Positions 1 through 11,501 of a DNA stretch of 64,000 nucleotides are shown piece after piece. The DNA lies in contig NZ_JAAKDW010000011.1 of NCBI RefSeq assembly GCF_011038845.1, forward strand, positions 38,306-102,305, written 5' to 3'. The notes below the pieces were generated by a model. The model did no database searches. It saw only the letters and a list, made by a program, of their open reading frames with translations, and was not told the origin of the DNA. Position numbers and translations under genes: made by a program. Origin of the DNA: Enterococcus sp. ZJ1622. Its GTDB lineage: Bacteria; Bacillota; Bacilli; Lactobacillales; Enterococcaceae. Position 1 is the stretch's first letter. Each line of letters opens with the position of its first letter.

Positions 1-1630
1 CTTTTGTGATATTGACGGTCAAGTCGTTTTCACGGCTGTTTTCGCCGATGATCATTCCTTCATAGACCTCTGTACCAGGCTCTACAAAGACTGTTCCACG
101 TTCTTCGATACTCATGATCGAGTAGGTCGTTGCTTTTCCTGTGTCAATCGAAACTAATGCGCCTTGATGACGTCCGCCGATTTGTCTAGGCAACATTGGC
201 AAGTACTGGTCGAAGGTGTGGTTCATGATCCCATATCCGCGTGTCATAGAAAGGAATTCAGTCGAATAGCCGATCAATCCGCGAGCTGGAGTCAAGAATG
301 TCAGACGGATCTGACCATTTCCTGTGTGGATCATATCTTGCATTTCACCTTTACGCATGCTCAATGATTCAATGACACTACCCATGTATTCTTCAGGTGT
401 ATCGATTTGAACACGTTCGAATGGTTCACATTTCACACCGTCGATTTCTTTTTCAATTACTTCTGGACGAGATACTTGTAACTCGTAACCTTCGCGGCGC
501 ATATTTTCGATTAAAATCGACAAATGCAGTTCCCCACGTCCAGAAACAGTCCAGGCATCTGGAGAGTTCGTTGGTTCAACACGTAGAGATACGTCGGTTT
601 GAAGTTCTGCCATCAAGCGTTCTTCGATTTTTCTTGCTGTCACGAATTTACCTTCGCGACCAGCAAATGGTGAATTATTCACCAAGAATGTCATTTGCAG
701 CGTTGGCTCATCAATGTGCAGGATTGGAAGTGCGTCTTGATGATCAACAGGAGTAACTGTTTCTCCGACAAAGATATCTTCCATACCGGAAACAGCAATC
801 AAGTCTCCTGCTTTTGCTTCTTGGATCTCTAAGCGTTTCAATCCGAAGAAACCGAATAGTTTCGTTACGCGGAATTTTTTGATCGTTCCGTCTAATTTGA
901 TCAGTGCGACTTGGTCTCCCACTTTGATCGAGCCTCTGAAGACACGTCCGATACCGATACGGCCAACATAATCATTATAGTCAAGTAATGAAACTTGGAA
1001 TTGTAATGGTTCGTCGCTGTTATCGACTGGTGCAGGGATCTTTTCTACAATAGTATCGAAAATCGGTGCCATCGTTGGTTCCTGATCAGCTGGATCATCA
1101 GACAAACTAGATGTTCCGTTCAATGCAGAAGCATAGATCACTGGGAAGTCCAATTGATCGTCATCTGCCCCTAATTCGATGAATAATTCAAGTACTTCGT
1201 CTACGACAAATTCTGGACGAGCAGATGGTTTGTCGATTTTATTTACAACAACGATCGGTGTGATGTGTTGTTCTAAAGCTTTTTTCAATACGAAACGCGT
1301 TTGAGGCATTGTGCCTTCATAGGCATCAACGACTAAGACAACGCCATCGACCATTTTCATGATTCGTTCCACTTCACCACCGAAGTCCGCGTGTCCTGGT
1401 GTGTCCATGATGTTGACGCGGATTCCTTTGTAGTCTACAGCAGTATTTTTCGCTAAGATGGTGATACCGCGTTCTTTTTCCAATGCATTTGAGTCCATCG
1501 CACGTTCTTGCAATTGCGTATGTGCGTCTAAAGTATCTGATTGTTTTAATAGTTCATCAACCAATGTGGTTTTTCCGTGGTCAACGTGGGCAATGATTGC
1601 TACGTTACGGATATCATTTCTATAATTCAA
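1..1630 (-). CDS. typA: TypA/BipA ribosome-associated GTPase, 3' end outside window
   Basis: Translational GTPase of the EF-G/LepA family that acts on the 70S ribosome in assembly and stress or cold adaptation (family knowledge). The minus-strand frame opens [20 protein letters not shown], which holds the P-loop HVDHGKT, and continues with the switch II motif [14 protein letters not shown] and the G4 motif NKID, then EF-G-like domains. I start it at TTG 1630-1628 because AAGGAG lies 9 nt upstream and the protein then matches the family N-terminus; there is no ATG nearby. About 543 codons are present of roughly 610 usual, so the C-terminus lies beyond position 1. Identity is very secure. Confidence 0.96.
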   Translation of the reverse strand, partial: MNYRNDIRNVAIIAHVDHGKTTLVDELLKQSDTLDAHTQLQERAMDSNALEKERGITILAKNTAVDYKGIRVNIMDTPGHADFGGEVERIMKMVDGVVLVVDAYEGTMPQTRFVLKKALEQHITPIVVVNKIDKPSARPEFVVDEVLELFIELGADDDQLDFPVIYASALNGTSSLSDDPADQEPTMAPIFDTIVEKIPAPVDNSDEPLQFQVSLLDYNDYVGRIGIGRVFRGSIKVGDQVALIKLDGTIKKFRVTKLFGFFGLKRLEIQEAKAGDLIAVSGMEDIFVGETVTPVDHQDALPILHIDEPTLQMTFLVNNSPFAGREGKFVTARKIEERLMAELQTDVSLRVEPTNSPDAWTVSGRGELHLSILIENMRREGYELQVSRPEVIEKEIDGVKCEPFERVQIDTPEEYMGSVIESLSMRKGEMQDMIHTGNGQIRLTFLTPARGLIGYSTEFLSMTRGYGIMNHTFDQYLPMLPRQIGGRHQGALVSIDTGKATTYSIMSIEERGTVFVEPGTEVYEGMIIGENSRENDLTVNITK

Positions 1631-1785
1631 TGTAACTAACTCCTTTTTTATCGGTTCTTTATGACAGGGCAATTTTACTCGACTGCTAATTATAGCAAAC
1701 TTTTTTCATGAAATATAGTGAAATGTTTTCATTTTTTCGAGAAAATTAATCTTTTGCCTGTTTTTATCATTTAATTGGTCGATAT

Positions 1786-2586
1786 TTACTTCTTTTCTCC
1801 CTCATCTGAGCGATTCACGCTTAGATGACTTAACATTTCTGAATAAGCTCGTGAAGTTCCACCGATGTAATACTCCCGTCCGTTGAAACGCAGCGGTCCA
1901 CCTGAAAGGTTGCTGTATTTCATCCCGAATTCTTCGAGTAATACATTGCCAGCAGCGTAATCCCAAGGACTGAGATTCGAAATATACCCGATGTGATTCC
2001 CCTTCAGCATCGCAACCAGTTCAAGACCTGCACAGCCGTACATTCTCACGCCCATGCTTTTTTCTCCGATTTCTCTCACATGGAATTTATTGTGTCCGAA
2101 AAGATAGCTATTGACGCCAAGCAGGCCTTCTGAGAGTGGTTTGTCAATAGGTTGGGGCAAACGCTCGTCATTTTTATAAACACCGATTCCAGGGCCTCCC
2201 CAGTACAACTCTTCTTGCATCACATCATAGATAAAACCGAGCTTGCCGATACCATCCTCATAAACAGCAAGCATGATACAGAAGTTCTCGCCTTCTACGA
2301 CAAAATTCAATGTACCGTCAATCGGATCAATGATAAATACACGTCCGTCCAGAGATTCAAGTTCGCTGCACCCTTCTTCTTCCGCTAAGATTTTGGCTTC
2401 AGGATCGAACGTATGGATCTTTTCGATCAAAAAGGTCTGGATCTCACGGTCTGCGTTCGTCACCAAATCCGTTCGGTTTGTTTTTTGTGCCACAGTTATC
2501 GTATCGTGTGAAGTTTTGGCCATTTTCCCTGCTTCTTGCAGCCAGTTTTTGATTTCACTGATCATCCGTTCCATTTTCTCACCCAT
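1786..2586 (-). CDS. Inositol monophosphatase family protein
   Basis: Mg2+-dependent phosphatase of the IMPase/SuhB/FBPase superfamily, 266 aa, cytoplasmic. Metal-binding motifs are intact: LAEEEG near residue 67, DPIDGTLNF near 87 and SPWDYAAG near 205. The true substrate (inositol-1-phosphate, or another sugar or nucleotide phosphate) cannot be told from sequence. The ATG overlaps the end of the upstream UPF0223 gene by 8 nt, so the two are probably translationally coupled. It sits just upstream of typA, an order common in Enterococcus and related Firmicutes. Confidence 0.9.
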   Translation of the reverse strand: MGEKMERMISEIKNWLQEAGKMAKTSHDTITVAQKTNRTDLVTNADREIQTFLIEKIHTFDPEAKILAEEEGCSELESLDGRVFIIDPIDGTLNFVVEGENFCIMLAVYEDGIGKLGFIYDVMQEELYWGGPGIGVYKNDERLPQPIDKPLSEGLLGVNSYLFGHNKFHVREIGEKSMGVRMYGCAGLELVAMLKGNHIGYISNLSPWDYAAGNVLLEEFGMKYSNLSGGPLRFNGREYYIGGTSRAYSEMLSHLSVNRSDEGEKK

Positions 2587-2854
2587 TCATGTTCAAGATT
2601 TTTTTCGGATTTTTCTTTGCCTGCTGCACTGTACGATATAAAGAATAACCCGAGGCTTTTTCGAATTCTCTACCTAAACGCTTTTCTTCACCGATCGACT
2701 TGACTACTGTTTTGAAATTCTGATAGGATTTCAAAAAAGCTTCATTATTGATCCCTTTTTCATTTGCTTGTTCCAGATCTTCCCACATCTTCATCACGAT
2801 GACCATTTCTTCTGTTGTCCAATCTAAATCAAGCGGATATTGATAATCTTGCAT
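2579..2854 (-). CDS. UPF0223 family protein (YktA-like)
   Basis: Small soluble protein of 91 aa with the UPF0223 signature: an N-terminal YPLDLDWTTEEMV segment and a C-terminal basic stretch ending near SGYSLYRTVQQAKK. Function is unknown. Length is normal for the family. It overlaps the following inositol-phosphatase gene by 8 nt, which suggests one mRNA. No signal peptide or membrane segment is visible. Confidence 0.88.
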   Translation of the reverse strand: MQDYQYPLDLDWTTEEMVIVMKMWEDLEQANEKGINNEAFLKSYQNFKTVVKSIGEEKRLGREFEKASGYSLYRTVQQAKKNPKKILNMNG

Positions 2855-3041
2855 AGCTGATTCTCCTATTCGTTTATTCAGAATCAGTGTATCATAGGAA
2901 TGGTTAATAAACCAAGAAGTTATGGCTCTTGGTTTACATAATAAAATTATGGTTTAAAAAATGAGCAGAAAGATTTTCTATGACAATATCCACCTATACT
3001 ATATCTTCCCATTCTTAATAAATTGTGAGGGATTCTTTCCT

Positions 3042-3083
3042 AAAAAAACGCAGTTAAAGGGACATCTTCCCTTCAACTGCGTA
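3042..3083 (-). terminator. Rho-independent terminator after pdhD
   Basis: A 14-bp near-perfect stem (CGCAGTTAAAGGGA against TCCCTTCAACTGCG) with a 4-nt loop is followed on the minus strand by seven T residues. It lies 24 nt after the pdhD stop and closes the pdhABCD operon. Confidence 0.85.
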
Positions 3084-3106
3084 TAGAAAATACATGTACT
3101 CTAAAC

Positions 3107-4513
3107 TTAGATATGGATTGGCAGACCTAAAGCGAGTTCTGACGCATCCATCACGATTTCTCCAAGAGATGGATGTGGATGGATAGTCAATGCGATATCT
3201 TCTGCGTTCATTCCAGATTCGATAGCCAAAGCTAATTCTGAAACCATGTCACTTGCTCCGACGCCACCTAATTGCGCACCGATAAGTACATTGTCTTCTA
3301 CAGTCGTTACTAGTCGGATAAATCCTTCTGTTTTCCCTAAAGATAAGGCACGGCCATTACCAGAAAATGGGAATTTGTAAGATTTCGCTTCGATACCGGC
3401 GTCTTTTGCTTCTTTGATCGTCATACCGACAGAGGCTAATTCAGGATCTGTAAAAGCCACCGCTGGCATTGCTTTGTAATCGACCGCTACTTTCTTCCCT
3501 GAAATAGCTTCTGCTGCAATTTTCGCTTCATAGCTAGCTTTATGTGCTAAAGCGGCTCCTGGAACGATATCTCCGATCGCATAGATATTCGGTACGTTGG
3601 TACGTCCTTGTTTGTCTACCGGGATCAGTCCACGTTCGCCCACTTCAACACCAGCTTGTTCTAAGCCCATGTCGTCCGTATTTGGACGGCGACCTACTGT
3701 TACCATGACATAATCAGCTGTGACTGACTCTTCTTTTCCATCAACAGCATACTTGACCGTCACGCTGTCGCCGTTGTCAACTGCTTCTTTCGCCATTGCG
3801 TTCGTGATGACTGTTACACCTTTTTTCTGGAAGTCATCTTCAACTAATTTCACCAGATCTTTTTCGTATGTTGGCAAGATTTGAGGAGAACCTTCAAGGA
3901 TCGTTACTTCAGCGCCTAGGTTCGCATAAGCGCCACCTAATTCAGCACCGATGACTCCGCCTCCGATGATGACAAATTTCTTAGGAACTTCTTTTAATGC
4001 TAGACCGCCTGTAGAGTCTAAGACACGTCCGCCGAATTTGAATCCTGGGATTTCGATGGGGCGAGAACCTGTTGCGATGATCGCGTTATTAAAGGAATAG
4101 GTTTGAGCAGAGTCTGGATGGATCACACGTAATGTATGGTCATCAACGAAGAATGCTTCTCCTTCGATCGTTTCGACTTTGTGTTTCTTCAATAGAAAGC
4201 CAACGCCTGATGTCAATGTTTTAACGACTTTGTTTTCTTTCCATTCCTGTGTTTTTGTAAAATCCAATTTGACATTCTCGCTTGTCACGCCGAACATCGA
4301 AGAATCCAAAGACTCTTGATAATGATGACCTGCTGCGATCAATGCTTTTGAAGGGATACAGCCGACGTTCAAACAAACACCGCCGATGTATTCTCTTTCA
4401 ATGATTGCTACTTTTTGGCCCATTTCTGCGGCGCGGATGGCAGCGACATAGCCGCCAGGTCCCGCACCGATTACAACTGTATCTAATTCTACAGCAAAAT
4501 CTCCTACTACCAT
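3107..4513 (-). CDS. pdhD: Dihydrolipoamide dehydrogenase, E3 of pyruvate dehydrogenase
   Basis: FAD-dependent disulfide oxidoreductase that reoxidises the E2 lipoyl groups and makes NADH. At 468 aa it has the usual length. Visible landmarks are the FAD dinucleotide fold [10 protein letters not shown] near residue 17, the redox-active pair CLNVGC near 48-53, the NAD fold [11 protein letters not shown] near 183, the second FAD segment ending IYAIGDI, and the catalytic HPHPSLGE near the C-terminus. It is the last gene of pdhABCD, 7 nt after pdhC, and is followed by a strong terminator. Confidence 0.97.
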   Translation of the reverse strand: MVVGDFAVELDTVVIGAGPGGYVAAIRAAEMGQKVAIIEREYIGGVCLNVGCIPSKALIAAGHHYQESLDSSMFGVTSENVKLDFTKTQEWKENKVVKTLTSGVGFLLKKHKVETIEGEAFFVDDHTLRVIHPDSAQTYSFNNAIIATGSRPIEIPGFKFGGRVLDSTGGLALKEVPKKFVIIGGGVIGAELGGAYANLGAEVTILEGSPQILPTYEKDLVKLVEDDFQKKGVTVITNAMAKEAVDNGDSVTVKYAVDGKEESVTADYVMVTVGRRPNTDDMGLEQAGVEVGERGLIPVDKQGRTNVPNIYAIGDIVPGAALAHKASYEAKIAAEAISGKKVAVDYKAMPAVAFTDPELASVGMTIKEAKDAGIEAKSYKFPFSGNGRALSLGKTEGFIRLVTTVEDNVLIGAQLGGVGASDMVSELALAIESGMNAEDIALTIHPHPSLGEIVMDASELALGLPIHI

Positions 4514-4520
4514 TTGTTTA

Positions 4521-6167
4521 TCATCCTTCCATCATTAATAGCTCTGGATCAGCTAAAAGACGTTTGATATTATTCATTGCTTGTTGTGCAGTTGCTCCAT
4601 CGACGATTCGATGATCGAAGCTCAATGAAAGCTTCATAACGCGTCCGACAACGATTTCGCCCTCTGTATTCACGATTGGCTGCTGGGCAATTGTCCCGAC
4701 ACCTAAAATCGCTACTTCAGGATAGTTGATGACCGGTGTAAACCAGCCACCACCTACAGAGCCGATATTACTGATAGTAATCGTGCCGTTACGCATATCT
4801 TCTGCAGATAGTTTGCCGTCATGCGCAAGTTTCGCTTTTTCATTGATTTCATCCGCAATCGCAAACATACCTTTGCGATCTGCATCCTTCACGTTCGGTA
4901 CGTATAACCCGTGATCCGTATCTGTCGCGATCCCGATGTTGTAATAACGCTTGTACACGATTTCTTGCTTGGCATCATCGATCGAAGCGTTCAATACAGG
5001 ATATTTCTTGACTGTTGCAGTCAAGGCTTTGACAACGTATGGCAAGAAAGTAAGTTTCGTCCCATTTGCAGCAGCCACTTCTTTGAATCGCTTGCGATTG
5101 TCCCAAAGTTTAGAAACTTCTACTTCATCATGCAATGTGACATGAGGGGCAGTTTGTTTGCTGTTGACCATTGCTTTAGCGATTGCTTTACGTGTTGGTG
5201 TCAATGCTACACGTTCTTCCAGATCGCCTAAGTTGGATTTGAAGGCCTTAGCTGGTGCTGCTGGTTTGCTTTCAGGTGCTGAAGCAACTGATTCTTCTTT
5301 TGCCGGTGCTGGTTCAGCTTTGGCAGATACGCTGCCGCCACCTGAAAGGAAGTTTTCAATGTCTTCTTTTGTCACGCGTCCGCCTTTTCCTGTGGCTGTG
5401 ACTTGTGTGATATCTACGTCTTTTTCCCGAGCAAACTGACGGACGGAAGGCATAGCCAATACACGTTTATTCGGATCTGCTGCTGCGACCACGCTGGAAG
5501 CACCTGATGTTTCTACTTTTTCTTTTGGTTCTTCGGCTAAAGATGAGGACTGGCTAGATGATGAAGCACTGTTGTGACCAGGTGCGTCGATTTCTACGAG
5601 TACATCGCCTACGTTTGCTACTGTTCCTTCTGATACGAGGATGTTTTTCACTGTCCCTGTCACTGGAGAAGGGATTTCTTCTACTGATTTGTCGTTTTGG
5701 ACTTCCAGTAAAGTATCATCCTCATTGATCGTGTCACCAGATTTGACGAACCACTTGACGATTTCGCCTTCTGCGATCCCTTCACCGATATCTGGCAATT
5801 TGAATTGGAAGACGCCTTCGCCTTTTGAAGAATCAGATGTGCTTGTATCAACAGTTGGTTCTGCTGCTGGTTTTGCAGGTGTTTGAGATTCTGCTGCTAC
5901 ACCACTGTCTCCTTCATTTCCTTCGTGTCCAGGTGCATCGATTTCTACCAATACATCACCTACGTTCGCTACTGTTCCTTCTGATACGAGGATGTTTTTC
6001 ACTGTCCCTGTCACTGGAGAAGGAATCTCTTCTACTGATTTGTCGTTTTGGACTTCCAGTAAAGTGTCATCTTCGTTGATCGTATCGCCGGGTTTGACGA
6101 ACCATTTGACGATTTCGCCTTCTGCAATCCCTTCACCGATATCAGGTAATTTAAATTGATAAGCCAT
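4521..6167 (-). CDS. pdhC: Dihydrolipoamide acetyltransferase, E2, two lipoyl domains
   Basis: Core acetyltransferase of the pyruvate dehydrogenase complex, 548 aa. Two lipoyl domains occupy residues ~1-80 and ~119-200, each with the lipoylated lysine in QNDKSVEEI, joined by Ala/Pro/Ser/Glu-rich linkers. The peripheral subunit-binding domain follows near residue 240 ([15 protein letters not shown]), then the catalytic CAT domain with the active-site motif [10 protein letters not shown] near 512. The two lipoyl domains are almost identical at protein and DNA level, which suggests recent duplication or ongoing gene conversion. The gene lies between pdhB and pdhD in the operon. Confidence 0.97.
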   Translation of the reverse strand: MAYQFKLPDIGEGIAEGEIVKWFVKPGDTINEDDTLLEVQNDKSVEEIPSPVTGTVKNILVSEGTVANVGDVLVEIDAPGHEGNEGDSGVAAESQTPAKPAAEPTVDTSTSDSSKGEGVFQFKLPDIGEGIAEGEIVKWFVKSGDTINEDDTLLEVQNDKSVEEIPSPVTGTVKNILVSEGTVANVGDVLVEIDAPGHNSASSSSQSSSLAEEPKEKVETSGASSVVAAADPNKRVLAMPSVRQFAREKDVDITQVTATGKGGRVTKEDIENFLSGGGSVSAKAEPAPAKEESVASAPESKPAAPAKAFKSNLGDLEERVALTPTRKAIAKAMVNSKQTAPHVTLHDEVEVSKLWDNRKRFKEVAAANGTKLTFLPYVVKALTATVKKYPVLNASIDDAKQEIVYKRYYNIGIATDTDHGLYVPNVKDADRKGMFAIADEINEKAKLAHDGKLSAEDMRNGTITISNIGSVGGGWFTPVINYPEVAILGVGTIAQQPIVNTEGEIVVGRVMKLSLSFDHRIVDGATAQQAMNNIKRLLADPELLMMEG

Positions 6168-6191
6168 GACTTTATTTCGTCCCTTCTTTTC

Positions 6192-7169
6192 TTAAAATTC
6201 CGCGATTTCTTTTACTTTGTCTTCGATATCTTTCGCATTTGGCAGCCAGATATTTTCTGCTTGACCGAATGGGAAGACTGTATCAGGTGCAGAAACGCGT
6301 CCGATCGGTGCTTCTAATGAAAGGATCGCACGCTCTGAGATCTCAGCGATCACTTGTGCGCTGACGCCTGCTTGTCTTTGCGCTTCTTGTACGACGACTA
6401 CGCGCCCTGTTTTTTCGACAGACTTGATGATCGTGTCGATATCTAGCGGTGCGACTGTACGCAAATCGATGATTTCTACAGAGATGTTTTCTTTGGCAAG
6501 ATTGTCTGCTGCTTTGATTGCTTCACGTACCATTGCGCCATATGTGATGATTGAGACATCTGTTCCTTCACGTGTAACTGCCGCTTTGTCCAATGGCACT
6601 TCATATGCTTCATCCGGCACTTCTTCACGGAATGAACGATATAGCTTCATGTGCTCTAAGAAAACAACCGGATCGTTGCTTCTGATGGATGCGATCAGTA
6701 AGCCTTTCGCATCGTAAGGATTAGAAGGGATAACCACTCGGATACCAGGAGACTGAGCGATCAAGCCTTCTAGATTATCTGAATGCAGTTCCGGTGTATG
6801 CACGCCGCCGCCAAAAGGAGAACGGATCGTGACTGGCAGATTTCTTGTTCCACCCATACGGTATCTTGTGCGGGCCATTTGAGCGACCACTTCATCCATC
6901 GCTTCAAAGATAAATCCGAAGAATTGGATCTCAGGGACTGGACGGAATCCTTCTAATGCTAGACCGAATCCCAAACCTGCAATTCCTGATTCAGCTAAAG
7001 GTGTGTCGAAAACGCGCTCTTCGCCGAACTTTTCTTGCAATCCTTCAGTTGCGCGGAATACCCCTCCGTTTTTCCCAACATCTTCACCGAAAACAAGGAC
7101 ATTTTCGTCATTTTCCAGTTCAAGTGCTAAGGCATCTGTGATTGCTTGAATCATTGTTTTTTGTGCCAT
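6192..7169 (-). CDS. pdhB: Pyruvate dehydrogenase E1 component, beta subunit
   Basis: Beta chain of the thiamine-diphosphate-dependent E1, 325 aa, full length. It starts [19 protein letters not shown] and carries the conserved [12 protein letters not shown] segment that contributes the ThDP-activating glutamate, the [12 protein letters not shown] region, and a transketolase C-terminal domain with [12 protein letters not shown]. It starts 2 nt after pdhA and is 24 nt from pdhC. It works as an alpha2beta2 tetramer with PdhA to decarboxylate pyruvate and load acetyl onto E2. Confidence 0.97.
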   Translation of the reverse strand: MAQKTMIQAITDALALELENDENVLVFGEDVGKNGGVFRATEGLQEKFGEERVFDTPLAESGIAGLGFGLALEGFRPVPEIQFFGFIFEAMDEVVAQMARTRYRMGGTRNLPVTIRSPFGGGVHTPELHSDNLEGLIAQSPGIRVVIPSNPYDAKGLLIASIRSNDPVVFLEHMKLYRSFREEVPDEAYEVPLDKAAVTREGTDVSIITYGAMVREAIKAADNLAKENISVEIIDLRTVAPLDIDTIIKSVEKTGRVVVVQEAQRQAGVSAQVIAEISERAILSLEAPIGRVSAPDTVFPFGQAENIWLPNAKDIEDKVKEIAEF

Positions 7170-7171
7170 GA

Positions 7172-8689
<1,518 letters not shown>

Positions 8690-8717
8690 AGCTTGGGATC
8701 CATCTATATCCCAAGCT
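8690..8717 (-). terminator. Terminator of the MocR-type regulator gene
   Basis: Stem AGCTTGGGAT paired with ATCCCAAGCT, 8-nt loop, followed on the minus strand by a run of T. It lies about 35 nt after the stop of the upstream gene. Confidence 0.85.
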
Positions 8718-8751
8718 CGCTCATTCTTTCACTTTTTGTTGTTATATAAAA

Positions 8752-10167
8752 TCAACCTGTTATATCTTTTGCCAACTCAGCCATACGAGAGGAAAAGAAG
8801 GAAAGCTCCGTTTCTTTCAACCGGCTGAAATTGATACGCATCCCATTGGTGTTTTCCCCGAACAAATAACTTGGCGCAACTCCTAATCCACGCTCTGCTA
8901 ATGCCTCAGCTAATTCAGGAGTCAAATTTTCCCCATCCCATGTCAGCCATGCGTAATATCCGCCAAGAATCGGCTGTAGGTGGTAAAAGGACTGGTTCTC
9001 CGCCCATTCTAAAAGCAAACTGCTTCTTTTTTCCAATTCCTTACGTACGCGGTGCATTTTCAGATCGAATGCTTCGTCGAATATACTTGCAGCAGTCATC
9101 TGCGTAAAAACGTTCATTGTAAATTCCATCATGTCCTGTGCATTCGCTAATCTCGAGACGAATGTTTCCGGGCCGATGACCCAGCCGATTTTTGTTGTTT
9201 TCCCTAACACTCTTGATAACGAACCAATGTATAGTACATTTTCCGGATCGATCGCATGCAAGGAGGGTATCTCTGCTGAAAAAGATAAATCCGTAAATAC
9301 ATCGTCTTCAATGACGGGAAGCTGATAGCGTCTGCATAAGCGGATCAGGTCTTCTCTTCGTCTTTGGCTCATCACTTTTCCAGTCGGATTTTGAAAATTA
9401 GGATTGACTAGTACGGCTTTCACTTTGTTTTTACGGATAGAATGTTCCAGCTTATCCAAATCGATCCCTTCTTCATCCATCGGTACACCGAACAATCGTG
9501 TTCCTGTCGCCTTGAAAAGAGGGAGCCGATAGAAAAAAGAGGGAGACTCTACTGCGATCGCATCTCCAGTAGCCAAGATCGTCTGCAGGATCAAAAATAT
9601 AGCTTGCTGTCCGCCGCCAGTCACAAGCAGCTGGTTTTGGGAAAAATCAAAACACAGCTTTTCTTTTAAATAAGCCGTGATTTTTTCCCGCAAAGGCAGA
9701 TAACCAAAACGATCGATCTTCTTTTCTTCTTTTAATATCTCTTCAAGCGAATAGCTGGGAAAATGAAAATTCGGCAATAGTTCCTCCGGCATCTCACTGG
9801 AATACAAATCCAGAAATCCTGGTCTTTGTTTTGCTTCACTGATTTTTTCTTCATACCGATCGTTCGTCTGCTCATAACGCACAGAGATGATTTGCCGCCA
9901 GTCGATCCTTGGGACTGCGAATTTCCCCCACTCTGTCTGATTGATATATCTTCCGCTTCCTCTTCTACTTGTGATCACGCCTAGATCCCGCAACTCTTCC
10001 AATGCGTGAACAACGGTTGACCGATTGACGCCAAAAGCCTCAGCTAATTTTCTTTCTGATGCCAGTCGATCGCCCGGATTCAGGTTTCCTCGCTCGATCT
10101 GCTGCATGATCTGTTCCATCATCTGCCGATAAGCTGGTCCTTGCTGTTTATTTATTTTCTGCCACAT
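8752..10167 (-). CDS. MocR/PdxR-type regulator: GntR wHTH fused to aminotransferase-like domain
   Basis: 471 aa. Residues ~10-75 form a GntR winged helix (RKLAEAFGVNRSTVVHALEE, then the wing SRRGSGRYI). The rest is a fold-type I aminotransferase-like domain (VTGGGQQAIFLILQTIL, NPNFQNPTG, EDDVFTDLSF). Members of this family sense PLP or an amino-acid/amine ligand and usually regulate a neighbouring operon. In the position where the Schiff-base lysine is expected (S-x-S-K) this protein reads IGSLSRVLGKTTKIG, so the lysine appears replaced by arginine; if real, it cannot form the usual internal aldimine. The regulated target is not obvious: guaC is upstream and pdhA downstream, both in the same direction. 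Confidence 0.9.
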   Translation of the reverse strand: MWQKINKQQGPAYRQMMEQIMQQIERGNLNPGDRLASERKLAEAFGVNRSTVVHALEELRDLGVITSRRGSGRYINQTEWGKFAVPRIDWRQIISVRYEQTNDRYEEKISEAKQRPGFLDLYSSEMPEELLPNFHFPSYSLEEILKEEKKIDRFGYLPLREKITAYLKEKLCFDFSQNQLLVTGGGQQAIFLILQTILATGDAIAVESPSFFYRLPLFKATGTRLFGVPMDEEGIDLDKLEHSIRKNKVKAVLVNPNFQNPTGKVMSQRRREDLIRLCRRYQLPVIEDDVFTDLSFSAEIPSLHAIDPENVLYIGSLSRVLGKTTKIGWVIGPETFVSRLANAQDMMEFTMNVFTQMTAASIFDEAFDLKMHRVRKELEKRSSLLLEWAENQSFYHLQPILGGYYAWLTWDGENLTPELAEALAERGLGVAPSYLFGENTNGMRINFSRLKETELSFFSSRMAELAKDITG

Positions 10168-10219
10168 AATTACCTCTCAACGATTTGTCCTCGTAGCCTA
10201 TTGTATCGAATTTCGCGAA

Positions 10220-10263
10220 AAAAACAACGAGTAGAGGAAATTCCGCTCTACTCGCTGTTTTCA
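10220..10263 (-). terminator. Terminator of guaC
   Basis: Long stem (AACAGCGAGTAGAG against CTCTACTCGTTGTT) followed by a T-run on the minus strand, just after the guaC stop. Confidence 0.88.
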
Positions 10264-10274
10264 AACGTAAATAA

Positions 10275-11252
10275 TTAAATCGTATCTCCGTTGAAGATCG
10301 AATTCTTGACAATCACATAATCCACTTTCCGGATCGCTTCGAGGTCTCTGCCTCCTGCATAGGAGATAGAAGACTGAAGATCCTGCTGCATTTCGACTAG
10401 TGTATCTTTCAATGATCCTTTATGCTGGATCCAGATTTTCTTGCCTTCGACATTTTTCTTCTCACCTTTTTGGAATTCTGAAGCAGAGCCGAAATACTCT
10501 TTATAGACTACTCCATTTTCGACCTTTGTCTCTCCTGGAGATTCTTCATGTCCGGCAAATAATGAACCGATCATGACCATTGTTGCTCCAAAACGAACGG
10601 ATTTGGCAATATCGCCGTGCGTGCGGATCCCGCCATCCGCAATGATCGGTTTACGTGCTGCTTTCGCACACCATCTCAAAGCAGCCAGCTGCCAGCCGCC
10701 TGTTCCAAATCCTGTTTTTATTTTAGTGATACATACTTTACCAGGTCCGATCCCGACTTTCGTTGCATCTGCACCAGCATTTTCCAGTTCACGGACAGCT
10801 TCAGGCGTGCCTACATTCCCTGCGATGACAAAAGTTTCCGGCAGATTTTTTTTGATATGCTGGATCATTTCGATGACTGAATTTGAATGTCCGTGTGCGA
10901 TATCGATAGTGATGTAATCAGGTACAAGTCCTTGTTTTGCTAATTCTTCCACAAAAGTATATTCTTCTTTTTTCACACCTACACTGATTGAGGCAATAAG
11001 ATTACGTTCATTCATTTTTTTGATAAATGGGATCCGTGCTGCTTCATCAAAGCGGTGCATGATATAGAAATAGCCGTTTTCTGCTAAAAATTCTGCAATC
11101 GATTCGTCAATGATCGTCTGCATATTGGCAGGTACTACTGGCATCTTAAATGTATGTTTGCCCAATGTTACAGTTGTGTCGCATTCTGAACGGCTATTTA
11201 CGATACATTTATTGGGAATTAGTTGAATATCTTCGTAATCAAATACTTTCAT
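10275..11252 (-). CDS. guaC: GMP reductase
   Basis: NADPH-dependent reductive deamination of GMP to IMP, linking guanine salvage to the IMP pool. 325 aa, the usual length of GuaC2-type enzymes. It begins [15 protein letters not shown], carries the IMPDH/GMPR active-site loop [17 protein letters not shown] with the catalytic cysteine, and phosphate-binding segments [15 protein letters not shown] and [12 protein letters not shown]. It has no CBS domains, which separates it from IMP dehydrogenase. AGGAGG sits 8 nt upstream of the ATG. A PurBox lies about 30 nt upstream, in keeping with the purine genes elsewhere in the window. Confidence 0.96.
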   Translation of the reverse strand: MKVFDYEDIQLIPNKCIVNSRSECDTTVTLGKHTFKMPVVPANMQTIIDESIAEFLAENGYFYIMHRFDEAARIPFIKKMNERNLIASISVGVKKEEYTFVEELAKQGLVPDYITIDIAHGHSNSVIEMIQHIKKNLPETFVIAGNVGTPEAVRELENAGADATKVGIGPGKVCITKIKTGFGTGGWQLAALRWCAKAARKPIIADGGIRTHGDIAKSVRFGATMVMIGSLFAGHEESPGETKVENGVVYKEYFGSASEFQKGEKKNVEGKKIWIQHKGSLKDTLVEMQQDLQSSISYAGGRDLEAIRKVDYVIVKNSIFNGDTI

Positions 11253-11283
11253 TGCATTGTCCTCCTGATGTTCACATCCAGTA

Positions 11284-11361
11284 AAACACGAACATTATTA
11301 GTTTTGAATAGGCTTTTTTCAGCGCCCTATGTAATTTAACCCACTTCAATCAAAAAATCAA
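11284..11361 (-). promoter_or_regulatory. guaC promoter and PurBox
   Basis: Candidate minus-strand promoter TTGATT (11361-11356), 17-bp spacer, TAAATT (11338-11333). The sequence AAACACGAACATT at 11284-11296 is identical to the PurBox upstream of purC but points in the opposite sense and lies downstream of this promoter, 32 nt before the start codon. In L. lactis PurR activates from sites near -76; a downstream inverted site could act differently. Confidence 0.55.
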
Positions 11362-11451
11362 GGGTTAAACAAGAATATTTTTCGGTTTTTTCACAAAAAC
11401 TGTCTCGATGACTCTTACTTCTTCCATCTCCTCAGCAATGTTCGGATTTAG

Positions 11452-11483
11452 CAAAAAAAGCATCTGGAGTCCCGATGCTTTTT
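11452..11483 (-). terminator. Terminator after the monosaccharide ABC operon (bidirectional shape)
   Basis: Stem AGCATC(G)/(T)GATGCT with GGACTCCA loop, flanked by A-run and T-run on both strands. It lies about 20 nt after the permease stop. Confidence 0.8.
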
Positions 11484-11501
11484 CTGCCTGTTCTCTCGTT
11501 T

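Noticed and set aside
11253..11450. A purine riboswitch upstream of guaC
   Set aside because: No aptamer core (no TTTCTA, CCGTAAA or ACTAT segments); the TTAACCC/GGGTTAA pair there is not followed by a T-run.
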